From Ciona intestinalis (lineage: Eukaryota > Chordata > Ascidiacea > Phlebobranchia > Cionidae): a stretch of 64,000 nucleotides of DNA. The stretch is from the NCBI RefSeq assembly GCF_000224145.3, contig NC_020167.2:2301476-2365475 (forward strand), in the 5' to 3' direction. The notes under the pieces are model-generated. The model was not told where the DNA came from. It did not search any database and saw only the letters and a program-made list of their open reading frames with translations. Below are positions 11,601 to 24,100 of this stretch, one piece after another. The first letter of the stretch is position 1; each line of letters opens with the position of its first letter. The translations under genes and the position numbers were made by a program.

Positions 11601-14035
11601 CGGTAACGTATAGAACGATATCTTGCAAATTTGCCACGAACATTGCTTTCGTTACGAAATATTATAGTGGGTTTGGGTAAGGTGGACTATGGTTTTATTC
11701 TCTTTTATCGCCCCATTTCGTGGTACACAAAAATTATTCACAAAATTATATACCCGTATCCTTATGCCTCTAAAAGTTAATGAAAAAGAGGTTTGTTAAT
11801 AAAAAAAAAACAGTTAAGAAATATCGAAAATGATCCACTAACGATATCAATCCGGAGCCGTGAAGACACAGTTGGTTAGCGCGCCTGCTTCTAAATCAAA
11901 GGTTATGTAATCAAGGCTTTTTAAATATAATTATCTTTTTTTTAAATTTTAGACAAACCTCTTTCTGTGAGCGATGGATTGTCAAAAGTTTCGATCGCCA
12001 ACGCAGTCAGCTCTTCTGATAAACGAAAGTTCAGAGAAGAGGTATTGTCACGTCACAATGAACTAAGGAAACGTCACGGGGTTCCAGCGTAAGTTCGAGT
12101 GAAATTCTTGACCGAAAAGAAGTTGAAAATTAAAGCACTATTTTGATTAAATTGATACCATTGTAAAGGAGGTTGAGGTATAGGATGGTTCATTATTTTG
12201 TAGTTCCCTTATTGCTAGGTTATACGTGTTGAAGTGTCCCTCTCTTTCATTATACTGTATATAATATTTATATAGATATATATATAGCATTACTAATATT
12301 CGTGTTTCATAGGTATGTAAACCAATATTTGTATTGAAAACTTTTATATTTTATTATTACAGACTTAGTCGCAGTCGAAAATTAGAAGACTTGGCACAAG
12401 AATGGGCGGAACATTTGCTAAAACTTGGAAAGTTGCAACACAGACAAAACAACGATCATGGAGAAAACGTCGCTTTCAAATTCCAATCTGACAAAACTAT
12501 GTTTACAGGTATACAGCTATAACTTTAAATTGTCTAACTGTATTCTGAAAATCACAAAAGCAAACATTATGTCGAGTATGTCTCTAACAACGTATGTTTG
12601 ATTAAAAGTAAACAAACGCTATTTATGCAGTCAGTCGTGAACTCTATGAAATCAAGGTTGTGAACTCTGTAAAACAGTTGTATCATTTTCATGATTATAT
12701 GTAACATATAACATATTCTATTATACGCGAGTGAAGCCATATAGCGTGATAACAGGAAATTAGAACTAAAGTATAAGCAAGGGTTGGCCCATTATCCCGA
12801 TACTCGTCCGGCGCCGTGGCATATTGGTTAGCGCGCCTGCCTGTAACCAGAGATAATTGGTTCAAGGCTCGACGCTGCTACCATTGTGGGCGTATGTGTC
12901 GGGCAAGACACTTAAGGACAATTGCTCCAACCCAGTGGTCACTAATGGGTTGTCTAAATTATCAGCCATACATAAAAATATAAAAAAAAACTAAAAAAAA
13001 TAATCACCCAAAAAGTAACATACATGGTAACACGTAAGCTGGCACGAGGTGTTAAACCCGTGTGATAACGACTGTCGTTTTCCTGCCACGCGAGGATAAA
13101 GTAAGTTACATTCATTCATTCATACTCAGGGTGCCATACCGATTGTGTCTTACCAGATGTATGTAGTATGAATAACAACTACTTTTATTCAGGTGACATC
13201 ATTACGGACATGTGGTACGAAGAAATCCACAAGTACGACTTCGGGAGTCCCGCGTTTAAACCAGGAACAGGTATTTTCTATTTCTATCCCTCTATATATC
13301 TATTGACACTTCGCATGACCGTTTTCAGTAATGCAACATACTTTAGAATGATTGAATTGTTCTATACATAATATCCGGGGTGATGAGCCAACTGACCAAA
13401 ATCCCAAATTCTTTAAGTTATTCGGCCACAAAACATAGTATACTTACGGTTTTACTTACGCATAAACTTAGATGACGGCAATTTACATAAAATCGCTCTT
13501 TAATGCAACTGTACAGAGCAGCAGTACAACGAGAACCAACTAATTCTGTTTTCCAAAACGTTTAACAGAAAGCGCCGACGTCACTATCAGATAATTAGCA
13601 GTAATAGTAATAGGCCGCCGGCATGAAAGACGGTGAAAAACTGGATGATGAATATAAATAAAACAAGTTAATGCCGAATTCATTTGATTAATTAAACTAG
13701 TATACAGCAGCCGGCAAAGCACGCACTATTATGCGCTCAATGTTACATTATATTAGACATATTCACATAACCTAGGGCGGTTTGTGGAAGAAACTCTCGG
13801 GTTTTATGTTGTTAAACACCTGCTTAAGTTTGCCCAGATCAAATTTTCAACATGTAAAACGATTAAAAAACATGCTTCAGGTCATTTCACACAAGTTGTT
13901 TGGAAAAAGAGCAAAGAGATTGGAGTTGGAGTAGCGACTGATGGAAAAGGAACATTATATGCAGTTGCTAACTACACACCTGCTGGAAACTTTCGTGGAC
14001 AGTTTCAAGAAAACGTTTCGAAGCCTAAAAAATAG
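8607..14035 (+). CDS. Tandem CAP-domain protein (GAPR-1/GLIPR2-like), 9 exons, 500 aa
   Basis: Two CAP/SCP domains of the Golgi-associated GLIPR2 type; the family is implicated in membrane and lipid binding. Exons: 8607-9051, 9107-9184, 10089-10337, 10442-10501, 10650-10805, 11953-12088, 12363-12508, 13193-13270, 13881-14035; phases agree throughout. CAP1 is about residues 84-222 ([30 protein letters not shown]). CAP2 is about 356-495 ([34 protein letters not shown]). The His-Glu-Glu-His set known from GAPR-1 is present in both. Between them lies a Ser13 run, then a Thr/Lys-rich linker. The N-terminus MGALFSS fits an N-myristoylation site (Gly2, Ser6), as in GLIPR2, and no signal peptide is seen, so a cytosolic, membrane-tethered protein is inferred. 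Exons 2 and 8 are both 78 nt with equal phase, which points to duplication of an exon block. Confidence 0.88.
9390..9586 (-). mobile_element. Palindromic MITE copy 5
   Basis: Orientation B (the core is the reverse complement of orientation A): GGGGGAAGATGGGACACC at the left, TTGTTTAAAACACGATCACG in the middle and GGTGTCCCGTCTTCCCCCAT at the right. It lies in intron 2 of the tandem-CAP gene. Confidence 0.88.
10869..11064 (+). mobile_element. Palindromic MITE copy 6
   Basis: Orientation A, starting TATAGTAGGTTGGGGAAAGA, with core AACAATGGTCTATGGGAGTC. The right inverted repeat is degraded (TGTCTCATTTTCTCCCACGC). It lies in intron 5 of the tandem-CAP gene. Confidence 0.88.
11853..11926 (+). mobile_element. 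tRNA-like SINE head fragment
   Basis: GTTGGTTAGCGCGCCTGC matches the head of the fuller SINE at 12807 (TTGGTTAGCGCGCCTGC). It is followed by a degraded B-box-like stretch (ATCAAGGC). Only the tRNA-like part is present. It ends just before the acceptor of exon 6 of the CAP gene. Confidence 0.55.
12807..13125 (+). mobile_element. tRNA-derived SINE, near full length
   Basis: The head carries pol III-type boxes: A-box-like TGGCATATTGG (about 12817-12827) and B-box-like GGTTCAAGGC (12859-12868). The body includes CCATTGTGGGCGTATGTGTC and GACTGTCGTTTTCCTGCCA, with an internal A-rich stretch, and the tail is (TTCA)n. Other copies and fragments in the window share the body motifs. The layout fits a composite tRNA-SINE such as I recall from Ciona, but the family name is not verified. 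It lies in intron 7 of the tandem-CAP gene. Confidence 0.8.
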
Positions 14036-14211
14036 GAAAATGGTTCCACCCGAACAGAAAAAATATCTACTCTTAAATTTAGCTGATTGAATACACATGC
14101 GTTTACTTGGTGTATATAGTTTTATGCAATATATTCATCCGCTATACTGTATATTTACTCAATGTGATCCGTAGCAGTATATGGGATGTAGGCCTACATG
14201 CAAAATACCTG

Positions 14212-14217
14212 AATAAA
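14212..14217 (+). terminator. Poly(A) signal AATAAA of the tandem-CAP gene
   Basis: Canonical AATAAA about 180 bp past the TAG stop of the CAP gene. It is the first such hexamer on this strand after the stop, so it probably sets the 3' end near 14230. Confidence 0.55.
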
Positions 14218-14235
14218 CTGCACTATATTTTCTTT

Positions 14236-15166
14236 GCTGTCTGCGTGTCCTTCTAATTTTAATATGTCCATGCAGTTATACACGTTTGGTTATCTGTTCT
14301 TATTTCTATAACAACAATAATGTGTAATGGACTCCCAAATAACAACATGTATATTTAGGATGTGGTGTATTGCCTTTTCGCTGGTATCGCACACGTAACG
14401 AACCACGATAAACGATGGAACTCAAAATCCAAAACATTGTCAAAATAAAGCAAGAGACTGCTTCACTTTTCGGCGATTCTTATAAAGTTCGTCAAGCTAT
14501 GTATATAATGTATGCTCTCAAGTCTAAAAGCAAAAGGTAAAAGAGTCCATTTAAAACAATAGTGCAGAGATAACGTTATAGGAAATATTCTGTAAAAGCA
14601 ATAAAATAACACAACACTGCAGAGAAGGGTAGAAGCAATCGCCTCTGAGGGAATGTTTGGTTGCTAGAAGTTGGCCCGGCTCTAAAAGGAAGAACGGCAA
14701 AACGACATAACGGAAATATTACGGACATTGGGGATACGACGGCGAGTTTCTGCTCAAAGCGGATATGGCGGAATATGTAAATGTGTGGTTGGCTTGTGCG
14801 CATGAGGCTGCTTATTTACAGATGTAACGCGCATGGCAGCCGACTACAAAACACCTCTGATGATGGAGATTAACAAGATGGACACGGGAAGAAAATGAAA
14901 AAAGATAAAAACACTTCACATGTGTAACACCACCTACACGCACTGCAGGTTTCTTATAAAAACGTATAAAGAGAATTTTCTTTTAAAAAAACAAATAAAG
15001 CGTAAAATTGTCTGCACCATGAACGCCAATCCAACGTATTATTGCTTCCGGAAGTTCAAGGAGAAAAAGAAAAAGTGTAATTCGCAGTTTCCTTTGCGCG
15101 AGTACTTGAGCACTTAAAGAACGAATGCATAATTTAAAGAAAGAATTAATTCAGTCGGCAGGAGCA
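14236..15166. other. Convergent intergenic region between the CAP and Mastermind genes
   Basis: About 0.9 kb between the 3' ends of two converging genes. It presumably holds the 3' UTR and polyadenylation site of the Mastermind gene on the minus strand. No coding exon, MITE or SINE was recognised. Confidence 0.5.
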
Positions 15167-18100
15167 TTATTTGCCATCAAGTAATTCGTTGATTAAGGTC
15201 AAGTCGGTATTGGGCGAGTTAGGAGATTCGAACACGGAGTTCATTCCGTTCATCATACCAAAGTTCTGGTTGCTATTCACCGACATTGACGATGAAAACA
15301 TTGTCTGTTGTTGCTGCTGCATGCTGTTCATCTGGTGGTTAAGTTGGTTGGACTGTACCACGCCACTTTGATTCAGCATTTGACCCGACTGTGTGTTACA
15401 GTTACTAGGTACAGGGATACCTGGACTGGGACGGTGCTGTACCCCGTTGCTCGGTGGGGTGTAGCCGTTAAAAGATCCCTGGGGGTTTAGACCACGCGTG
15501 TAGCCAGGTAGTTTATTCATGCTGGTGGTGTTGGGAAGATTTCCTCTGTTCCACGTTTGCATGGGGGAGAGATTTCCAACATCTTGGCCGAGTGTTTGCT
15601 GGTTTGAACTCCAGTTGTTTGCTGGGAAATAAATTGTATTTAACAAACAGTTACAAAAATAAAACGCATGTTTAACTGAATGACGGTATCTCATTTTTAC
15701 TTGCGTGGCAAGCAAGAACAGCCGTTTTAACTCGGCCCACGGTTTCACACACATTACCATGAAAGTAACTTTGTCGGAATATTTTTTCGGTTTATTCGTT
15801 TTATTTTTGTATGGCTGACAATTTGGACAACCCATAAAGGAACAGTGAATGGCAGCAATTGTCGTTAAGTGTTTTGCTCTGTACACAGACGCTGGTGGTG
15901 GCAGCGGCATCATCGAAGGATCATTATCATTTATATCTTAGTGTGATCCAATTTCTACCTGTTTGGTTTTGATACATCGTTCCAGTGTTTCCAGATATTC
16001 GAGACTGCATCGGCGTTAAGGGATTCTGCATTTGGTGGGTGGGTAGACTTTGTTGATGCGGCAACATTTGACGGGATAACGGGCTGTGGCCGCGAGGGTG
16101 GGGTACACCACCGTTGGGTGGCGCCATGGAAGCAGGTTTCGCGACATTCATCTGGTACTGTTCCATCATGTACTTCTGCGAAAAATAATTTTGTAAAATT
16201 ACCGCTGAAAAAGATCAAGTGTCTACACTACAGAGATGAAAAAATGCATTAATGGTAAATGTTTTTTGTTACTTAAAAAAAACAAGTAAAAAATAAAACG
16301 AACCCTATGTCAATATTTGTTTGCCATTAAATATAGTTTATAAATCTATTAATATTTACCTGTCTTTGCACTTGCATGTGTCTCTGATTGGTTGTTATGG
16401 CTGCTGACTGTTGTATACGCATGTTCACTGATGCTGAACCATTCATCATTTGACCACCCTGTGGCACTGTGGAGCCATACTTTTGTTCCATCTGCCGCCC
16501 ATAGTAAGCTGGCATACCAGCAGGCCGTTCTAAAATTAAAAAAAACAAAACAATTGATATGGCTGATATCAAAAACTTTATTGGTTTAAAAATTTGTTTG
16601 TTATTTTTTAACTATATAGTAAGGTGGAAGGAAGACGGGACAATTTCAGCAACATAATTTTCAAAATCCTGATCCTGTTTTAAATCATTATCTTCGTTCT
16701 ATGGAAGTCTTGAGGATACAGTTTTATGATTCTTTGAATCTTCCTTGTTTACTACCAATCGAAAGAGGAAGTAAAATGGGAAGGTGTCTATCTTTCCCCA
16801 CCCTACTGTATAACCAGATAACTATACCCTCAAGACTATATAACAAGTGAATTAGGTTATTACCTTGAGCCACCATGTCGGTACCAGGGCCTCTTATCCC
16901 TCTCATTATTTGCTGTGGTTGATTTCTCTGCATATATCTGTTTTTCGACGCTTGGATCTGACTCGGGTTCATTGGAGTCCTGAAGAGTGAAAGTAATATT
17001 TATGAGTTTTCTGCATGGAAAGTTACATAAGAGCTTATATAAGGTTTCCTAATAAGGAGAAGATTACATAAAGATCAATTGCTGCATGGCCTACTAAAGA
17101 TATATCTCTAGTAGGTCGTGATTGCCGCAATAGGAAGTGGTGGGTTACATAAATGCGGACACGATAGAGGTATAGTTAAAACAACATGTGCGGATTGTAA
17201 ATTAGGATTTTTTGTCACAGCAAAAACCTACCCAGCGTTTGGAAACATTGATTTGGCCGTCATTCGAGGATCTGGGATGCTTTGGTTGCTCTGGAAGTTT
17301 CCATCCATGGTATTATAATGGGAGAGACGAGATCCTTGGTTGTATGGAGCATGTTGCTGCTGTCTGTGGCTTGCCGCAACGGCTGCCTGAGCTGCCACAG
17401 ACGCAGCCATGTAGTTGTTGGGCTGAACATTGACTTGCGGTTGGTTGCCATTGTTAACGCCAGAGGTTTGGAATGCTGGGGAGGAATTTGAAATATTGAA
17501 TGAATTATTGTTTCCAAGAAAACAAAACAAGAAGATATAAAGTGTAAAATGTTAGAAAAAAAAAAAAAATTCCAAGCCCTTTTTGATTGTCAAGTCAAGA
17601 TTGACCCGCATTTATTTGAGAAAAGGAGTAATTAAAACACTGCCGCAGAAATCGTGATTCAACTTACAGGAAAAGCTCTGCATGTCAGCGGTCATGTGAT
17701 CACGCTGGTTCATGCTAGGTCCGTTGAAAGCCAAACTTGATGACATGTTTACAGATGCTGAAGCACTTGCTGACCATTGGTTGTTCATTCCTGCAATAAT
17801 CAAGTTTAAGAAAAACAACAAGCAATGAAGCAAATGTTTATGTTGTCTGATGGGGAATATTCTGTTAATTATAAATTGTGATAAAGTATTAAGGTATGTA
17901 CCTGATGGTATTCGTTTTTCAGCAAGTTCCTTCAGTTGCTGTGCCTTTGACATTCCAGTTTGATTGACAGGACTTGGTCCTAGGCCGTTGTTCATACCAG
18001 ATGACATGGGCATGCCTGTGTTACCACCACGTTGCAAGGAGCCAAAGTTATTGCCTTGCATTGGCATCCTGGGTGCACGTTGCATATTTGGGGTTTGACC

Positions 18101-21100
18101 CATACCCCCAGTCATGGGGTTTGGGGGATTTTGCTGCACTGACCCACCGAAAAAAGGCCCAGAAGCCTGGCCATTTGGCATACTGTTAAGACCAGGGTGG
18201 GGCTGGTGGGTGACTGAGTATGAGACGGGTGAGGGCGAGACAGACTTTGCCATGTTAGCAGAAGGTGGGTGGGAGAGACGGGGTGGCCCTTCTGGGGTCG
18301 TGCGCATAACTTCGTGTTCATTTGAAGGTGAACGGGTGTTGTTCATTCCAGGATGTTGTTGCTGCTGTTTCTGCATTACGCTGAACTTGGAGTTGACCGA
18401 CACACTCAGCCTGCCAAGAAATCAGGATTTAAATATCTGGCCAAGAGTCTTATTAGGGTTGACAGAGAGTAAAAGACAGAAAATAAACAAAAATTAGTTT
18501 TTTATTTAAAAATATTACCGTTGAATATGCTGACTCGTCATCTGGTCATTAGTTGCGTTCATATTATGTTGCTGATTCATGTTTATATTCTGCTGTGTCA
18601 TGGTGCTGTGGGTAAACGGTGAGGAAGTTTTGTCGCCAAAGTTTGGAGCTTGGTTGTTGTTGTTGAACATCTGGTTTGTATGATTGTCGGATGCTGTGTT
18701 GAAAAACTGAGGCTGGTTGTTGGGTGTGTTGTTGTTGTTGTTTCCCTCACCAATAAAACCATGGAAATCAACTTTCTCGGTCTTGCATTGAAATTGATTG
18801 TCTTTCAAGACCTGGGATATGAAGTATTTTACAACATTAAAAAATGCATTTTTTTAAATTGATAAATATCACATAAACTGGTCACACAAGACGTTTTCTA
18901 AGCAGCATACTATTATACACGTGCATATATAGGCTGTGTTTATTATAACTGGAGAATTGAAGTTTTCATAAAAACTATTATTCAGAACGCGCAATCCACT
19001 TTTAAAAGCTGCATTGTTGCGAAAATATCTGGGATGGCGGCGTATGAACATTAAAAGCACAACAATAGAATCTAAAAAGCAATTGTTGAGCAAAGGATGT
19101 TGACAGCCGTGTAACTTGAGCAGGAAACTGGCAGAAGCGAATCAGGAATCAGTATATGGGATAATGTTGTGGTTTATGCTGCAATGCATGACCATTTACA
19201 TTTATGCTGATGCGATTTTAAAATGGTTGATTTGGTTTTGACTAATTAAGAATAGATGAAACCACTGTAAGTGCTTTAGTGTTTTATGTTGAAAACATGT
19301 AAATTGTGAAGCAAAACTATAAACTTACATTCTGTTGACCCATTGACTGGCCTTGCTGTGGTTGATTTTGTTGTTGCTGCTGTTGCTGTTGTTGCAGGTG
19401 CTGTTGTTGTTGTTGTTGTTGTTGTTGTTGAGTATCTGCAGTAGTGATACCAAAATCTCCAAGCCCATCTTCTCCAGTGGGATTTTGCGAAAACTCATCA
19501 AGCCAGCTCTATAATTTAGATCCGGTCATAATCACTTTTCCCAGCCAGGAATCAACCACAGTACGTTAACTACAAAGCCACAAACCTCGAAATCGGAATC
19601 GTTGATAAGGTCAGTGATACCTCCAAGCTCAGTATCCTGCATTCCATCATCAGTTTGTTCCTGACTTGACTGCGTCACATTACTGTTGACCACCGTACTA
19701 TGTGTGGCTTGTGTTGAATCTTGGTTCATTTCTTGCTTGATGTCTTTAGGACCAACGTTCACACTCACCGACTGCGTTGAGTCTGAAATTTTTTCATGTT
19801 ATGATATTTTTACTGTGATATCAAGCTCTCAGCTGTAAGTGATAATAGAGAAACAATCTTAAACCACGTTACATTATCTCAGTCTTTTTAAACATTATCA
19901 AAGAATTTCAAAATATTGTAAACCCTTGTCAAATATTTCATAAGATGATTCCACGCTTAAAATATAAAATAAAACACAAAATGTCACAAGTACCTCCATT
20001 TCCCATCCCATTGTTTGATGTGTTGACATTAACTGTTGTTTCAATTCTTCTTTGCTTCTCATTATTAAATTGCTGCACGATCTGGACGGATAAGCTTGAG
20101 ACGTTGCCGTTGTTGCAGTTATTGTTGCCTGGAGAACAAATGTTAATCGTACTTGATGAACTACTTGGAAAAACCACATGATGGTTTGTGGTAATTGTGG
20201 ATCAATTGTGTTTTTTATTCAGGAAATTTCAGAATGGGTAACCGACACCATAATCTTGGGTTATGACTAATTTGATTGGTATCAACCACAGGATTGATGG
20301 GGCATAACTAGGAATTTAAGACAACGAATTTTTGTATTCCAACAGCTTAAATCAGGCTTGTAACTATTATTCTCGAGATAGATATTTTTATGAAAATATG
20401 ATTTTGAGAGGTATGCAGTGTTATAACTACAAAAAATAGTGAATGTTCTTACAATAATGGAAATTACCTGGTTGGTTGGTGTTTGCTTGGTTAGCATGGT
20501 AATGTTGTTGTTGTTGCTGTTGTTGTTGTTGTTCAGAATCCAATTTCATTTTCTTGGATTGTGTTTCTGATTCTTGGTTCATGTCAAACTGTTGGTTTGT
20601 CATAAAACTGGGCAATCCATTACCACCGGAGGTCATGTTGGGGTCACAACCATTCATGAGGTTACCCTGTTTGATCAACGCACCGTTGTTGCATAAGTTG
20701 CTGCTTTCAAGTTTTCTTTTCAACTGTAATGAGATGTGTAAAACATTAATTACACTTTAGATATTACTTTATTTATTAATTTTACAATTTATTTTTGGAC
20801 AAATTGTGTTTTGGGCGAATTTAAATTCAACCCCATTTGGTTTGTTCAGGGAATCAGTTTATGGTGATTAGACTGCACCACTTGACTGCGTTCCTTTAAA
20901 GGTGCTAAAGTGGTGATGAGTAGTTCCATGATGATCCTTTCAACGGCCATTGCTCGGTTTTGAGTAAGGTCGACTTCACACCAAAACTTACTCAACGAGT
21001 GTGCGTTCTAATCACTGCGTTTTCACTGGCGACGATCCGTTAATTATCGAGTTACAAGACTGCAATTCACTTTTCACGTTTAGAGCTTTATTTGGGCGGT

Positions 21101-24100
21101 GTGATTTCACAGTGAAAACGTGGAATTTGTGGACGGATTAAAATTCCATTGCCAAGTATTAAATATCGGGATTAACATTCGATGGGCATACATTACCTTG
21201 TTAAGAGCAATATCAGACGTGTCATTGCCTTGCTCGATGGACGGTTTTGGTCGCACTGAATCCTGAAAAACAAGTCACGATTAAGAAAACAGGTTGTGTC
21301 AGGTAAAGACGCAAAACGGAATGTAAGAATGTTGCGATAATTTAAAAAAATAACGCAAATTTATAATCTTAAAAATCAAAAGGAAAGTTCCGTAACTGTT
21401 TTAATTTATTTCCGAACGATTTCGACAAAGCCTTGTTTACTTGCACAGCAGCGTCGATTACCAATCGTGACTCGTACTTGGCAGAAGCTAATAAAGCGCA
21501 ATTCGACGCGGACAAACAAGCAATTCTGTCGAACTGGTGTACGGCGAGGTGGATGCTTTCCTGACCGCAATCAGGCAGGGAGCGAGCCGCGCGCAGGCAC
21601 ACACGCAGCAGTTCGACTCGCATATACGCAATAATTAATCGAAAACTATCCAGACTGGCCGCATCGAAGTGGAGAGAGAATCCCTTGCGCACTGTATCGC
21701 TCGCACGATGCGCGCGCAGGAGAAAAACGAAGAGCAGACTGGGATTTCGAGTGGGAGAGTGAGAGTAGATGAGCGAAAATCGAAAGCTGCTCAATAAGAC
21801 GCTTCGCACTCGCTCTTGTTTATTTGAGCGCTTTGTTTCCAATTCGATCTTTCCATTGTCACACTGGTACGGTCACGCGCTACTGACTTGGACCCGCGCA
21901 AGCATCACTTACATAGGAGCAGATCATCTTGGTCTCACATTTTCATTTAGGAATACAAACAAAGCACTCAGGTGCTTCAAACATTATTCTATCAGTGAAG
22001 TTCTAAACTGCAATTAAAACTAATTATTGTGCAAGAGGTAGGGCTATTGATTTCCCCGCTGGTTGTAAGAACACTGCAACACCATTTAGTTGTGGCAGAT
22101 ATCCTAAACAAGTGAAGCCAAACATTCAACCTACTGAGCTAAATCTATTTATTCTGGTGGCTGAAGTTCGTAGATTGCGTGACAGCGATGATAACGAGGC
22201 GACAAACACATGCTTCAAACGCGGCGGCGCAACTTGCTCGTTTTGAACTCATGTCCTTACTACTACTATGAGTCACTAACAACAAGACAGACCGGCGTAT
22301 CACGTCGAACAGCTAACGGGCGATTAAAACCAGGGAAAAAATAGAGAGCGAAAAGCTGACCTAAAACGCCACGGGAGAGCTGTACCACAGCGGCGACACG
22401 CGAATGATGAGCATAGAGCAAAATCTACAGAGTCGGTCGAAGCTGCCCGCCAATCAATAATGCCCGGTACAAGACATAAGGCGAGCAGAGAATGCAGAGA
22501 CTTCATTATCACTGAGCACACACTGAGCGGAAATCACTGCATTTGTGCTGGCTTGCTCGGAAGTTAAATTTGATGCAAGTCCATGCATGTTTATTTAATA
22601 AGTGCTTCTCAAAGATCTGCATTTGCCTTAACGAGCGGTTACGTTGACCAGACATGCTATAACAACCATGTGGTTTTACAACCGAAAGTGCAACATCATA
22701 ACCACATCCGGCTATATGATGCACGATCGGCATGCAACAACCCAACCGTTCGTACATAAGATTCGAACAGTGTTACATACCTCCCTATGCGCCATACTAA
22801 TTCAAAGAAATGCAACATGCACAGAATAAAACGAGATTCCACTACAACAGGATTACCATTGTCGGTATTGCAGAGTCGAATCCGGTTGGTATAATTGAAA
22901 CCGCGTTTTGCCAGCTGCCAAAGCTTCCTTCCACTTTCCTAAACCGCCCTTTACTCGTATCGGGTGGCAGTGAGGATTCGAATGCTTTCTATCTCACCCT
23001 GTCTTGAGAAGTTCGCCAATACACTGCTACTACGGAATCGAATAGGATTTGACTTATTTATTTAACCATCGGATAATCGGCTGGCCTGGCGCCTGGACGG
23101 ACGCAAAGTTCTAAATGGTAGAAAGAAATAACGACACTAGCACTCGCCCAGGGGCGTGCGCAGTCGATATACGGGTAGGTGGCCAGTTAATTGTTCGACG
23201 AAGCACCAATGCACGCGTCAAAGAGTCGATATGGGGGACTGACCATACAATAACATCCACCTGTAGTATTCGCTTGAGCCGTAAGCCACGTTAGCAATGG
23301 CTCATACGCTTGGTGGGTCGGGCACCGATGACGCAGAGCCAAATGATAATTTGCCTGGATTATAGCGAAACAAGAGTTAATTGACATGCTGGATTAACAC
23401 ACTTCCAACTACAATACGAGAATCTAAACCACGTCACGCGATCGAATTTATCCCGTTTCTTAAACACAGACAAGAGAAACATTTTGACGAATTGTTATTA
23501 ATTATATATATTTCCCATGAAAGGAAAAAGTGTCACCGAAAAATCCAAATAATAACAATTTCTTTCGTTCTCAAGACAATAAACAATCCAGCAAAACAGA
23601 CATTTCAGACAACACATGAAGAAAAAGTTTTTGGTTTTACATGCGACATACATATAAACAAGGTATGGAGAAATGATATGCTACTACCTCAGCGTTTTGT
23701 TGCAAAGCGTGGCGCAGTGAAAAATATCTACATTAAATTGGGTAAAACATTTGTATTCAAATACAGTTATAAGCTAACCAAAAGGCAAATCTCATATGTG
23801 TCCGCATCTGTTGGATACGGAAACATGGGACATATAAACGTTTAAGTATGACAGGTTCTTTGAAAAACTATAACTTTGAAGATATTTTGTGAAGACCCAT
23901 GCTATCGTGTAGCGCTAGTATTTTTATTGTTTCTAAAATATAATAGAAACCGACGAAATAAAGTCACAATCGCACTACATTTGTCATTTACTTTATATTT
24001 AATACAAGCAAAAGAAGAAGAAAAAAATGATTGCGACGAGCGTAGAAAGTAAATTTTGTGGCGAAAAGTATCTTTTGATTAGCCAACCAATATACGAAGC

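Noticed and set aside
21369-21842. 157-codon minus-strand frame just upstream of a Mastermind exon
   Set aside because: Considered as an alternative first exon, but it has no donor joining it in phase that I could defend and no recognisable content.
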